From Zoogloea sp. (GTDB lineage: Bacteria > Pseudomonadota > Gammaproteobacteria > Burkholderiales > Rhodocyclaceae), in the NCBI GenBank assembly GCA_016703645.1, contig JADJBR010000007.1:744001-808000 (forward strand): DNA of 64,000 nt, in the 5' to 3' direction. The position numbers and the translations under genes were made by a program. Below the pieces are notes generated by a model. The model saw nothing but the letters and a program-made list of their open reading frames with translations, had not been told where the DNA came from and did no database searches. Positions 34,266-44,793 of the stretch are shown in pieces. Within the stretch, counting starts at the first letter, position 1; the number at the start of each line of letters is the position of its first letter.

Positions 34266-35035
34266 TCACCTGCCCATCCACCCCAAGGACGCTTCAGTGA
34301 GCCCCGTTGGCGCGTACTCCGCGCCCACCCAACCCGGATAGCCTATTGCATCCAGATGGTCGAACAGGAAAGGGAAATGGATCTCGCCGGTGCCGGGCTG
34401 ATGACGCCCGGGATTGTCGGCGAACTGGACGTGCCCGATCCGCGGTAGATGCCTGGCCAGGGTAAGGGCCAGTTCGCCCTCCATCACCTGGGCATGAAAG
34501 ATGTCGTACTGCAGGCGCAGGTTGGGACGATCCGCTTCATCCAGGATGGCAAGGGCCGCTACGCTACGGTCCACCAGAAAGCGGGGCGTGTCGCGGCTGT
34601 TGAGAGGTTCGAGCAACACCTGCCGGTCAACCCGCTGGAAGCTGTCGGCAGCAAAACGCAGATTGCCGATCAGGGTGTCCCGCAGGACAGCCTCGGAAAT
34701 GCCGTCCGGACGCAGGCCGGCAAGGCAGTTGACCCGCTGGCACCCCAGCGCGTCGGCCCACCGGGCCGCCTTCTCCACCCCGTAGCGAAACTCGGCGACC
34801 CGTTCGGGTAGGCAGGCAATCCCCGCTCACCTGCCGCCCAGTTGCCCGCGGGAAAGTTGAACAGCACCACCTCCACACCGGCCTGCTGCGCCGCATCGGC
34901 CACCTCGTCCGCCGGGAAGTCATAGGGAAAATGGAACTCCACACCCTTGAATCCGCACGCGGCGGCGGCGGCAAATCGATCAAGGAAGGGGCGGTCGAGA
35001 AACAGGAAGGACAGGTTGGCGGAGAAGCGGGGCAT
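34266..35035 (-). pseudogene. hyi: Hydroxypyruvate isomerase, frameshifted
   Basis: Hyi interconverts hydroxypyruvate and tartronate semialdehyde, next to glycolate/glyoxylate metabolism. The N-terminal ~75 residues (MPRFSANLSFLFLDRPFLDR, GVEFHFPYDFPADEV, LFNFPAGNW) match the TIM-barrel family. The frame is lost after GLPAY at the GGG at 34806-34808; adding one base restores ERVAEFRYGVEKAARWADAL, NCLAG, LLEPLN, QYDIFHAQVMEG, HVQFADNPGRHQPGTGE and the C-terminus. Repaired length is 256 residues, matching the usual 258. The start is ATG 35035. It is transcribed towards the glc operon and probably serves the same pathway. As read it is non-functional. Confidence 0.87.
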
Positions 35036-35334
35036 CAATGGAACCCGTAGAGCGGATGGATATGCTCCAATCTTACCGCCCGGACCGCTGCATGGGCAGC
35101 GTCAGGCCTGTCGGGCGAGCCCGATCGTCAATACATCAAGGGCGATCCAGGAGGCCCGGCCTCCCAACGACGCCCCACACGCGATCCACGCCGGGATAAA
35201 TCCGGACAAACGTGGTCCGATTCGCCCTTGGTACACGGGGTCGACCTCACGCTCGGCAGCCTCCGGGGGCCAAACCCTGCCGCTCCATGGGTTATCATGC
35301 GCGACTTGATCAAAAAACAAAGCACACCCCACCA
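35036..35334. other. Divergent intergenic region hyi/pcnB
   Basis: About 300 bases between divergent genes; no credible coding frame. A -10-like TATCAT is at 35293-35298, 36 bases before the pcnB ATG, without a clear -35 partner. Confidence 0.35.
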
Positions 35335-36678
35335 ATGATCCGCAAACTGCTGCGCCGTGTATTCCGCCGCGCCGCACCCGCCAACACCCCTCCCGAACCC
35401 GCAGTGATTCCGGTGGCCCGCCATGGCGTACGCCGGGACCAGATTTCACCTGCCGCCAACAAGGTCTGCACCACGCTGCAGGAAGCCGGCCACAAGGCCT
35501 TCGTGGTCGGTGGCGCCGTTCGTGACATCATTGTCGGCCAGACCCCGAAGGATTTCGACGTCGCCACCAGCGCCACGCCCGAAGAGGTCCGCGCCCTCTT
35601 CCGCCGCTCGCGCATCATCGGCCGGCGCTTCAAGATCGTGCATGTGATGAGTGGTGCCGAGACCATCGAGGTCTCCACCTTCCGCGCCATGCAGGACGCC
35701 GAAGCCACCGAAACCGACGAGCACGGCCGCGTGCTGCGTGACAACGTGTTCGGCTCCATGGCCGAAGACGCCACCCGCCGCGACTTCACGGTCAACGCCC
35801 TGTACTACAACCCCACCGACGAAACCGTCATCGATTACCACCACGGTGTCGCCGACCTGCAGCAGAAGACCCTGCGCATGATCGGTGACCCCCGGGTGCG
35901 CTACCGCGAAGACCCGGTGCGCATGCTGCGCGCGGCGCGTCTCGGAGCCAAGCTCGGCTTGTCCATTGATCCGGCGGCCCGCGGGCCGATCCGCGAGATG
36001 GCCGAGCTCCTTGAGAATGTGCCCCCGGCACGGCTCTTCGACGAGATGCTCAAGCTGCTGATGTCGGGTCACGCGGTGAAATGCCTGCGCCAGCTACGTG
36101 AAGAAGGCCTGCACCATGGCCTGCTCCCCCTGCTTGACGTGATCCTCGAACAACCCATGGGCGAGCGCTTCGTCTGGCTGTCCCTCGAGAACACCGACGA
36201 GCGTGTGCGTCAGGGCAAGCCCGTGTCCCCCGGATTCCTCTTCGCCACCCTGCTGTGGCATGAAGTGCTTGCCGACTGGGAGGCCCGCAAGGCTAACGGC
36301 GAACATTCACAGCCGGCCCTGTTCGAGGCCATGGATTCCGTGCTCGACCGGCAGTCCGGCAAGCTCGCCATCACCCGCCGCATCGCCGGGGACATCAAGG
36401 AGATCTGGGCCCTGCAGCCGCGCTTCGAGAAGCGGGCGGGCAAGACCCCCTATCGCCTGCTGGAACAGCCCCGCTACCGCGCGGGCTGGGACTTCCTGCG
36501 TCTCCGTGCCCAATCCGGCGAGCTGCCGATGGAACTGCCCGATTGGTGGGAAGCGTTTGCCGACGCCCATCCGGAGGCCCGCGAAGGCATGCTGGTGCCG
36601 GACAAGAGCGGTACGGTCAGGAAGCGCCGCCGCCGACGCAAGCCCGCCGGAGCAGCCACAGCCCCCGTTGGCGAATGA
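35335..36678 (+). CDS. pcnB: Poly(A) polymerase I
   Basis: PcnB adds 3' poly(A) tails that mark RNA for decay. The 447-residue protein has the class II nucleotidyltransferase core: KAFVVGGAVRDIIVGQTPKDFDVAT (metal-binding DxD in DFD), the RRDFTVNALYYNP motif and RYREDPVRMLRAARLGAKLG, then a helical RNA-binding body. A basic C-terminal tail (RKRRRRRKP) is typical of PcnB and helps separate it from CCA-adding enzymes. The ATG at 35335 begins MIRKLLRRVF as expected. Its stop overlaps the folK start (ATGA), and the gene order pcnB-folK is conserved. Confidence 0.96.
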   Translation: MIRKLLRRVFRRAAPANTPPEPAVIPVARHGVRRDQISPAANKVCTTLQEAGHKAFVVGGAVRDIIVGQTPKDFDVATSATPEEVRALFRRSRIIGRRFKIVHVMSGAETIEVSTFRAMQDAEATETDEHGRVLRDNVFGSMAEDATRRDFTVNALYYNPTDETVIDYHHGVADLQQKTLRMIGDPRVRYREDPVRMLRAARLGAKLGLSIDPAARGPIREMAELLENVPPARLFDEMLKLLMSGHAVKCLRQLREEGLHHGLLPLLDVILEQPMGERFVWLSLENTDERVRQGKPVSPGFLFATLLWHEVLADWEARKANGEHSQPALFEAMDSVLDRQSGKLAITRRIAGDIKEIWALQPRFEKRAGKTPYRLLEQPRYRAGWDFLRLRAQSGELPMELPDWWEAFADAHPEAREGMLVPDKSGTVRKRRRRRKPAGAATAPVGE

Positions 36679-37178
36679 CCGCCGGATCTTCCTGCGCGCG
36701 CGCCTTTGTGGCGCTGGGCGCGAACATCGGCGAACCCGTGAAGCACCTGCGGGCCGCAGTGGTCGACCTGGCTGCGCTGCCCGGCACCCGGGTGGTGGCA
36801 CGCTCGTCCCTCTACCGAAGCGCCCCGGTCGGGCTCCTCAATCAGCCCGACTTCATCAATGCCGTGGTTGCCGTCGACACACTGCTCGCGCCCCTCGAAT
36901 TGCTGCACCAGTTGCTGGCCATCGAGGCGCGTCACGGCCGTGTGCGGAGCATACCCAACGCCCCTCGCACCCTCGATCTCGACCTGCTGCTCCACGGCAA
37001 CGCGGTGCTGTACGGCAGTGAGCTGACCCTGCCCCACCCGCGCCTGCACCAGCGCGCCTTCGTACTGCGGCCCTTGCTGGAGATCGACGCAGAGCTGGTC
37101 CTGCCCGGTCTCGGCCCCGCCCGGGATCATCTCCCCTCCGTCGCCGACCAGGACATTTCCCTCTTCGAGCCGCTGTAA
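36675..37178 (+). CDS. folK: 2-amino-4-hydroxy-6-hydroxymethyldihydropteridine pyrophosphokinase
   Basis: HPPK transfers pyrophosphate from ATP to the pterin in folate synthesis. The 167-residue protein carries FVALGANIGEPVKHLRAA, SSLYRSAPVGLLNQPDFINAV, the signature RTLDLDLLL with the metal-binding aspartates, and LPHPRLHQRAFVLRPLLEI. Four-base overlaps with pcnB upstream, and a shared base with the next gene, indicate one operon. Confidence 0.96.
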   Translation: MTAGSSCARAFVALGANIGEPVKHLRAAVVDLAALPGTRVVARSSLYRSAPVGLLNQPDFINAVVAVDTLLAPLELLHQLLAIEARHGRVRSIPNAPRTLDLDLLLHGNAVLYGSELTLPHPRLHQRAFVLRPLLEIDAELVLPGLGPARDHLPSVADQDISLFEPL

Positions 37179-37519
37179 TGCCGATCTGGGTCCAGACCGC
37201 CCTGCTGCTGGCGGCATCCAACGTGTTCATGACCTTCGCGTGGTACGGGCACCTGAAAAACCTGTCCACCTCGCCCTGGTACATCGCGGCCCTGGTGTCA
37301 TGGGGCATCGCCCTGTTCGAGTACTTGCTGCAGGTGCCGGCAAACCGTATCGGCGCCCAGGAACTCGATCTGGCCCAGCTCAAGATCATGCAGGAGGCCA
37401 TCACCCTTGTGGTGTTCGTGCCCTTCGCCGTGCTCTACATGCAGCAACCTCTGAAGCTTGACTATCTGTGGGCTGCCCTGTGTATCCTAGGCGCCGTTTA
37501 CTTCATCTTCCGCGCCTGA
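37178..37519 (+). CDS. DUF486 family membrane protein
   Basis: A 113-residue inner-membrane protein with four helices, of the DUF486 group related to small drug/metabolite transporters. Landmarks are TFAWYGHLKNL, SWGIALFEYLLQVPANRIG and ILGAVYFIFR. Its ATG shares a base with the folK stop. Function is not known for the family; the conserved place between folK and the kinase gene suggests only co-regulation. Confidence 0.85.
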   Translation: MPIWVQTALLLAASNVFMTFAWYGHLKNLSTSPWYIAALVSWGIALFEYLLQVPANRIGAQELDLAQLKIMQEAITLVVFVPFAVLYMQQPLKLDYLWAALCILGAVYFIFRA

Positions 37520-37535
37520 AAGGCGGAGTCACCCC

Positions 37536-38168
37536 ATGCTCGACAAAGCGCGCTACATCGTCGTGGAAGGCCCCATCGGTGCGGGCAAGACCACCCTTGC
37601 CCGGCGCCTGGCCGAGCGCCTCAACGGCGACACCCTGCTCGAGAACCCGGCGGCCAACCCCTTTCTCGGGCGCTTCTACCAGAACATGGAGCGCTGGGGG
37701 TTGCCTACCCAGATTGCCTTCCTGTTCCAGCGCAGCGAACAACTGGCCGCTTGCCCCCACGACCCGCATCGGCGCCTGGTCTCCGACTTCCTGATCGACA
37801 AGGATCCGCTGTTTGCCGAGCTGAATCTGGCCGAGGACGAACTGAAGCTCTACCGCCAGCTTTACGAGCGCCTGAAGCCCAGCGTGCGCAAACCCGATCT
37901 CGTGATCTACCTGCAGGCCCAGCCCGACATTCTCATTGATCGCGTGCGCAAGCGTGGCGTCGAATCGGAGCGCAAGATCAGCGAACCTTATCTCCAGCGG
38001 GTCGCCGAACGCTACGCCACCTTTTTCCACCACTATGATGCAGCGCCCCTCTTCATCGTCAATGCCGAGTCTCTCAACCCGGTGGACAAGGAAGAAGACT
38101 TCGAGCTGCTCTTTTCCCGGCTTCACGCCATGCGCAGCTATCGGGAGTTTTTCGGCTACGCCGGCTGA
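37536..38168 (+). CDS. Deoxynucleoside kinase family protein
   Basis: A 210-residue P-loop kinase that phosphorylates deoxynucleosides for salvage. The Walker A loop is VVEGPIGAGKTTLARRLA; the lid and substrate segments include LPTQIAFLFQRSEQL, LVSDFLIDKD (DRS-like position), YLQAQPDILIDRVRKRG and SEPYLQRV. Substrate preference (dA, dG or dC) cannot be read from sequence. It is the last gene of the pcnB operon and is followed by panB after 160 bases. Confidence 0.9.
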   Translation: MLDKARYIVVEGPIGAGKTTLARRLAERLNGDTLLENPAANPFLGRFYQNMERWGLPTQIAFLFQRSEQLAACPHDPHRRLVSDFLIDKDPLFAELNLAEDELKLYRQLYERLKPSVRKPDLVIYLQAQPDILIDRVRKRGVESERKISEPYLQRVAERYATFFHHYDAAPLFIVNAESLNPVDKEEDFELLFSRLHAMRSYREFFGYAG

Positions 38169-38329
38169 GAGCGCATCAATAAATCTGCCGCGCTGCCCGA
38201 TTTCCCCACAAGGGCCAAGGGGGATCCGCAGGCCCGCCGCCACCCGGAAGCCTTTCCGTTTCCGCCGTCGAAGTCCCCTTGTGCCACGCACAGGAATGGG
38301 GTTAACTGCCGCCGCGAGGAGGAACAGCA

Positions 38330-39983
<1,654 letters not shown>

Positions 39984-40136
39984 AATTGGCGCCCATGCGC
40001 CGAAAGGCCATGGGCTCAGTCCTGAAGAAATTCCGGCCAGTGGCTCGAGTTCCCTCGGAGACGCACCGGTTTAAACGGGCACGGTGCGCATCGCAAGCGC
40101 GAACGCGGGCCGTGCCATCCCTTTGTTCAGGAACGC

Positions 40137-40613
40137 TCAGACGGAGGGGTGAAAGCTCGCAGCGACCATCAGATCCCCGCCGCGAGCATGGCGCTCGATC
40201 TGACCGAAGTGCTCGGCAAGCGCCATGCACTGACGGATGTCTTCAAGCAGATATTCACTGCTCACGCACAGGCTTGTCTCACTGACCTCCGCACCGGAGG
40301 CGCAGGCAGCCCGGATCGCCCGAACGACGCTGGGGTAGACCGGATCGCGCGACAACAGGGCCGCCAGACGCACCCGAACATGGGGAGCGAGGGTCGATTT
40401 CTTCGGATAGCGCGCAAGCCGCAGGCAAGCCTGCAGTGCGCTTTCGCGGACCTTGCGGTGGTGTCCCTGGGACTGCTCGCGCCCCATTCGCTCAATGGAC
40501 GCCTGCCAGTCGGCCGGAATCCGCCTGCGTTCCACAGCGCGCTCCCGCCACGCTTGCCAGACAATCATCCCGACGGCCAGAAGGCCGAGCGCAGCAAACA
40601 GATAGGCATCCAT
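40137..40613 (-). CDS. Hypothetical single-pass membrane protein
   Basis: A 158-residue protein starting at ATG 40613 with an N-terminal membrane helix (AYLFAALGLLAVGMIVWQAW) and a charged helical cytoplasmic part rich in Arg and Glu. The family is not recognised. It lies 148 bases from the two orphan regulators downstream on its 5' side and converges with panC. The 150-base gap after panC shows no clear terminator. Confidence 0.6.
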   Translation of the reverse strand: MDAYLFAALGLLAVGMIVWQAWRERAVERRRIPADWQASIERMGREQSQGHHRKVRESALQACLRLARYPKKSTLAPHVRVRLAALLSRDPVYPSVVRAIRAACASGAEVSETSLCVSSEYLLEDIRQCMALAEHFGQIERHARGGDLMVAASFHPSV

Positions 40614-40761
40614 GATCGGGCTCCCTGCAACAAACTTTGATGCCCGAAGCTTAGAAGGCAAGAGGAGCGCCCTATGCTGACTAAGTCACGCACACGGGCA
40701 AATCTGATCACCGCCATGGGGAAAATCGCAGACTGTGCGGAATCAATCACGCACCGGAAGA

Positions 40762-41550
40762 TCACGAAGCCCGAACAGCATCCCCGAGTCGCCCCTTGCC
40801 CGCCGGTGTGCGCTCTCCCGGACGGGCAAGGCCCGACCCATTCGATGGGTGTCCGACCTTCCAGTCTTCGACAACCCGCTCAAGACGATAGCCGTTGCCA
40901 TAGGCGGCGCTAAGACGGAACCCGACCTCGGGTCGCAGACCGAGCTTTCTGCGGATCCGGCTGATGTGGGTGTCCACGGTCCGGGATACGGCGAGTAGCG
41001 CGCTTCCCCAGACCGCTTCGAGAAGATGCCCGCGGGACAGGGTGCGTCCCAGATTCCGGAAGAGGAACACCGCCAGCTCGAACTCCTTCTCGGTCAGCGC
41101 CACCGGGACACCGTCCACAAGAAGCACCTTGGCGGACGTATCGAAGCGATATGGCGGCATGTCCAGAACATTCAGGCGGCAATAGTGACCGGGATTGCGG
41201 CGGCGCATCACTGCGCCGGCACGGGCGACGAGTTCGCGCATGCCTACGGGTCCGGTGATGAAGTCATCCGCGCCACTACCAAGGATGTCGGCGAGTTCGC
41301 TCTCACTGTTGCTGCAGTTGAAAAAAATCACCGAGCTGTGAATGCCGGAACCACCCCGCAGATCCTGCAGAACCTGGCGAGCCCCCCGGGCCCCCCACTC
41401 CAGCAGAAACAGGTCAAAACTCTCCCGTGCGGCCTGAAGAATCAGGGTACGGGAATCCTGGTATCGATGAACATGATGCCCCTCTGCCTCCAGGGCGCTC
41501 ACGAGCGCTTCAATCCGCCCAAACTCGGCGTGCAGCAGGGCGAGACGCAT
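40762..41550 (-). CDS. OmpR-type winged-helix regulator with degenerate receiver
   Basis: A 262-residue protein. The receiver-like domain (1-115) lacks the usual acidic pair (LLHAEF instead of an E/D-D), has Glu where the phosphoacceptor Asp should be (LFLLEWGARG), and has FITGPVG where the conserved Lys-Pro is expected. It is therefore probably not activated by phosphorylation. The C-terminal winged helix (about 135-235) is intact: LTEKEFELAVFLFRN, RTLSRGHLLEAVWG, SRTVDTHISRIRRKLG and a YGNGYRLE wing. A strong ribosome site (GGAGGT) precedes the ATG. No histidine kinase is adjacent. A 25-residue Gly/Arg-rich tail follows the wing. Confidence 0.85.
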   Translation of the reverse strand: MRLALLHAEFGRIEALVSALEAEGHHVHRYQDSRTLILQAARESFDLFLLEWGARGARQVLQDLRGGSGIHSSVIFFNCSNSESELADILGSGADDFITGPVGMRELVARAGAVMRRRNPGHYCRLNVLDMPPYRFDTSAKVLLVDGVPVALTEKEFELAVFLFRNLGRTLSRGHLLEAVWGSALLAVSRTVDTHISRIRRKLGLRPEVGFRLSAAYGNGYRLERVVEDWKVGHPSNGSGLARPGERTPAGKGRLGDAVRAS

Positions 41551-41646
41551 TCGGAATTACCTCCGCAAGGATATGCATGGAATGATGTCGAACGAATAGC
41601 CTAATCATCCCAGGCCTTAAAGGAAAATGCTGACCAATCCTGACAA

Positions 41647-42345
41647 CTACATGAGGCGAACATAGCCGTCAAAGCGGTAGCCGTGACCATAGCTCGACAC
41701 CAGGGGTAAGCGGAGCCCGCACTTCTTCACCACTTTGGCCCGAAGGCGGCTTACCAGTGCCTCCAGCCTTGCCTCCGTATAGCCCGGCGCCGCTTCCGCC
41801 AACCCGGCCACCAGGGAAATCCGGTCCACCCGCCGATCGGGATGGGAAAAAAGGGTCAGCAGCAGGCGATGTTCCAGGGGATTGGCGACAATGCACCTTC
41901 CGTTCGGTGCTCGCAGCATGAGCTGCCGGTTGTCGAGCATCCACGGACTCGGAACCAGGACGGGGAGTGGATTGGGGGCAGGAGAGTGCAGGCAGCGATG
42001 CACGCTGATCAAGGTGGCTTCCAGCTCATCGGGATCGACCGGTGCCCGGAGGCAGGCATCCGCGCCACCGCGGAGGGCGGCAATGCGCAAGGCCTTGTCC
42101 TCCTTGCCTACGCACACGATGACACCGCAGCCCATGTAGCAACGAAGACGCTGTCCGAAGTCCAGACCATCACCGTCCGGCAGATGCGCGTCGACCACCA
42201 GCAGCCCGAACGCCTCGAACACGAGCGCCTCGGCTTGAACGAGCGACGTCGCCCAACGAACCCGGAAGCCGGACCGGCCGAGATGCTCGGCCAGCCTTTC
42301 ACAGACCGACCGGTCGTTCTTCACCACGAGTACAGACTGATCCAT
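41647..42345 (-). CDS. OmpR-type response regulator, orphan, atypical receiver
   Basis: A 232-residue regulator beginning MDQSVLVVKNDRSV. The receiver keeps the phosphoacceptor Asp (LLVVDAHLPDGDGLDF) but the conserved Lys is replaced by Ala (LRAPVDPDEL) and the first acidic patch is KND. The C-terminal winged helix (about 130-230) has ANPLEHRLLLTLFSHPD and ends with a YGHGYRFDGY wing. It lies upstream of the degenerate regulator on the same strand with a 96-base gap. No kinase is nearby. The longer open frame upstream to 42612 is not supported. Confidence 0.82.
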   Translation of the reverse strand: MDQSVLVVKNDRSVCERLAEHLGRSGFRVRWATSLVQAEALVFEAFGLLVVDAHLPDGDGLDFGQRLRCYMGCGVIVCVGKEDKALRIAALRGGADACLRAPVDPDELEATLISVHRCLHSPAPNPLPVLVPSPWMLDNRQLMLRAPNGRCIVANPLEHRLLLTLFSHPDRRVDRISLVAGLAEAAPGYTEARLEALVSRLRAKVVKKCGLRLPLVSSYGHGYRFDGYVRLM

Positions 42346-42870
42346 AAACCCGCCACCACCTGCCATGAGTCTCTTCAACAAACAACGCGCCTGCAGCCCC
42401 GGCCGCACCGCCAATGGGCATGGGCCAAAGGCCTCCAAGCAAGGCATTCGCCAGGCACGACGGGATGGTAGGTGATGTGGAGTACCTAAAACGGGCACTG
42501 ACAAATGATTGCAATTACCCGGCGGATCAGTCCGGACTCGGCCCTGATGAACACAGGGTGGCGAGCGGCTCGCGTTCGTCCCGAGAAGTGCGCCATACAA
42601 AGCCCTGGGCAAGCATCGTCGGGGGCGAAGCGGGGTCGAGCCGTCGATTCATGGCCATGCGCCCGGAAGCAAGCGCAAACAAATCGTCAGACCGGGAGCC
42701 CGGCATGCCCATGCCCTCATCGCGATGAACCCGACCGGCCTGCCTGCAGGCAAAAAAGCCCCGCATCCCCTTGCGCTCGCGCCAACTTGCATCCAAGCTA
42801 TGTAACTTGAGCAGCCGGAGCCTTGAGGCCCTCCGGCCCATCGCCAACAACAATGAGGAGGGTAGAGACA
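42346..42870. other. Gene-free stretch between regulator and CBS gene
   Basis: About 525 bases between divergent genes. Short frames on both strands look random in composition and match nothing known. It should hold promoters for both neighbours. A GC hairpin followed by A6 near 42755 (GCCTGCAGGC then AAAAAA) has no T-tract in the useful direction. Confidence 0.35.
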
Positions 42871-43314
42871 ATGGCAGCAACGGTTGAGCAGATTCTTCAG
42901 AACAAGGGCGGCTCCACCCATTCGGTCACCCCCACGACCACCGTACTCGAAGCACTCAAACTGATGGCCGAATTCAACGTGAGTGCCGTGCTGGTCACTG
43001 AAGGCGAGCGTCTGGTCGGTATCTTCACGGAGCGTGACTACGCCCGCAAAGTCGTCCTCAAGGGCCTGGCCTCCAAAGACACCCGGGTTGGTGACCTGAT
43101 GACCCAGAACGTTCTGACCGTCGCCCCCAGCCATACCATTGATGACTGCATGGCCATCATGACCAACAATCACATCCGCCACCTGCCGGTGGTTGCCCAG
43201 GGCAAGCTGGCTGGCATCGTGAGTATTGGAGATGCGGTGAAGTCGGTGATGCAGCAGCAGCAGGCCACCATTGACCAGCTATCCAGCTACATCGCAGGGG
43301 GCATGACCACCTGA
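42871..43314 (+). CDS. CBS domain-containing protein
   Basis: A 147-residue soluble protein made of two CBS motifs (about 8-65 and 75-135): VTPTTTVLEALKLMAEFNVSA then VGIFTERDYARKVVL, and VAPSHTIDDCMAIMTNNHIRH then AGIVSIGDAV. Such stand-alone pairs bind adenosyl ligands and often act as energy or redox sensors. Start ATG 42871 follows a strong GAGGAGGG site. An intrinsic terminator lies just after the stop. The regulated partner is unknown. Confidence 0.9.
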   Translation: MAATVEQILQNKGGSTHSVTPTTTVLEALKLMAEFNVSAVLVTEGERLVGIFTERDYARKVVLKGLASKDTRVGDLMTQNVLTVAPSHTIDDCMAIMTNNHIRHLPVVAQGKLAGIVSIGDAVKSVMQQQQATIDQLSSYIAGGMTT

Positions 43315-43323
43315 CGCAGTGCA

Positions 43324-43348
43324 GCGGCGTTTCCGCGCCGCACTTTTT
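43324..43348 (+). terminator. Intrinsic terminator after the CBS gene
   Basis: GCGGCG and CGCCGC form a 6-bp all-GC stem with a six-base loop, followed by AC and five T. It lies ten bases after the CBS stop codon. Confidence 0.6.
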
Positions 43349-43407
43349 GCGCCTGTCCAGGCTCAGATACGCAGCAAGCTGGCGGAGGCCTCGGTTTGAG
43401 GCTCCGC

Positions 43408-44793
43408 TCATCCCCCCGATGACGCGATCGTGGGCGGAAACGTCAGCACCACCGCCAATCCCTCGCCGCCCCCCGGACGCGGCAGCCCCTGGCCGAAATC
43501 CAGGCGAGCCCCCAGAATGGTCACAATCCGGGCCACGATCGACAACCCGAGACCACAGCCTCCGGCATCTGCCTCGGCCCCCCGCGCGAAACGGGTGAGC
43601 ATCGTGTCCCGCAGAACCGGATCAATACCCGGCCCGTTGTCCGACACCACCAGACGCCGCCCGACAGCATCCACCAGGACGTGCACCTCGCCGCCCAACG
43701 GGGTGTAGCGCAGCGCGTTGTCCACCAGATTGCGTACCAGCACTTCCAGCCACCAGTGATTGCCTGTCACCGGCATGGCACCCCGGTCATCCAGGGACAG
43801 GCTCTGTTCCCTGCGCAAGGCCTGGGGTGCGAGGGTTGAGCAGACACTACGGGTGAGTTCGGCGAGATCCACCCACTCTCCGTCGGGGAGCGTCGCGTCC
43901 GGATCAAGGCGCGCCAGGGTGAGAAGCTGTTCGACCAGATGGGTCATGCGCTCAACGCCCGACAAGACCTGCTCCAGGGCATGTTGACGGGCACCGCTTT
44001 CGATGGAGCGGCATGCCACTTGGGCCTGGATCCGCAGCGCGGCAAGAGGGGTGCGCAACTCGTGGGCCGCATCGGCGGTGAAGCGACGCTCATTGTCGAG
44101 CGCTTCGGCCAGGCGTACCACCAGCGCGTCAAGGGATCCCACCAGCGGTGCGATCTCGGCGGGTAGCGGGCCGTCGATACGGACCGGTGCGAGATGTCGC
44201 GCATCCAGCCCCCCCACTGCACGGGCCACCGTATCCACTGGACGCAGGGCGCGCCCCACCACAACCCAGATCCCGATGGCGATCAAGGGGAGGCCGATCA
44301 GGATGGGAAGCAGCAGATGCAGTGCGATTTCGCCGGCCAGACGATAGCGGGTGGCATGCTGCTGACCCACGATCACCCGATATCGACCATGGTCGTGGTC
44401 CACGGTGTAAAAGCGCCACAGCGCCCCCTGCTGCTCATGCTCGTCAAAGCCCGCTTCCCGGGTTGCCGGTACGTCCGTCATCTCGGCCGAGCGCACCAGC
44501 AGGTGCCACCCAGAGCCGGTCTCGTCCCGCTGCCATGCCTGGAAAGCAACCGGTAGCTGATAGTCATGCTGGTGCTCGGCCATTTCATGGGCCACCTGCC
44601 CCGGTCCTCCCGCCGCCACAATGGCCAGCAGGGTCTCGGCCACCTGCACCATCTGGGCGTCAAAGAGTTCGTCCGCCTCGCCATGGGCGGTCCGAAAAGC
44701 GACGGCAGCGGACAGACTCCAGAGCAGCGCCACCACCGCGATCAACAGGCCCACCAGGCGTCGCCGCAAGGAATAGATCTGACGCCCGCTCAC
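43408..44793 (-). CDS. Two-component sensor histidine kinase (QseC/PmrB-like)
   Basis: A 461-residue inner-membrane kinase starting with GTG. Two membrane helices (about 10-32 and 158-180) flank a periplasmic sensor of some 125 residues. A HAMP linker follows, then the H-box FTADAAHELRTPLAALRIQAQ, N box (VRNLVDNALRYTP), DNGPGIDP and GCGLGLSIVARI. The gene overlaps the upstream regulator gene by four bases. Given the adjacent efflux operon, the likely signal is a metal ion such as copper or silver; this is inferred. Confidence 0.93.
   Translation of the reverse strand: MSGRQIYSLRRRLVGLLIAVVALLWSLSAAVAFRTAHGEADELFDAQMVQVAETLLAIVAAGGPGQVAHEMAEHQHDYQLPVAFQAWQRDETGSGWHLLVRSAEMTDVPATREAGFDEHEQQGALWRFYTVDHDHGRYRVIVGQQHATRYRLAGEIALHLLLPILIGLPLIAIGIWVVVGRALRPVDTVARAVGGLDARHLAPVRIDGPLPAEIAPLVGSLDALVVRLAEALDNERRFTADAAHELRTPLAALRIQAQVACRSIESGARQHALEQVLSGVERMTHLVEQLLTLARLDPDATLPDGEWVDLAELTRSVCSTLAPQALRREQSLSLDDRGAMPVTGNHWWLEVLVRNLVDNALRYTPLGGEVHVLVDAVGRRLVVSDNGPGIDPVLRDTMLTRFARGAEADAGGCGLGLSIVARIVTILGARLDFGQGLPRPGGGEGLAVVLTFPPTIASSGG

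Noticed and set aside
35102-35449. Minus-strand frame overlapping the pcnB start
   Set aside because: Overlaps the well-supported pcnB coding start and lacks any motif; likely chance.
42414-42880. Short frames on both strands between the regulators and the CBS gene
   Set aside because: Low-complexity composition, no ribosome site, no homology recognised; treated as non-coding.
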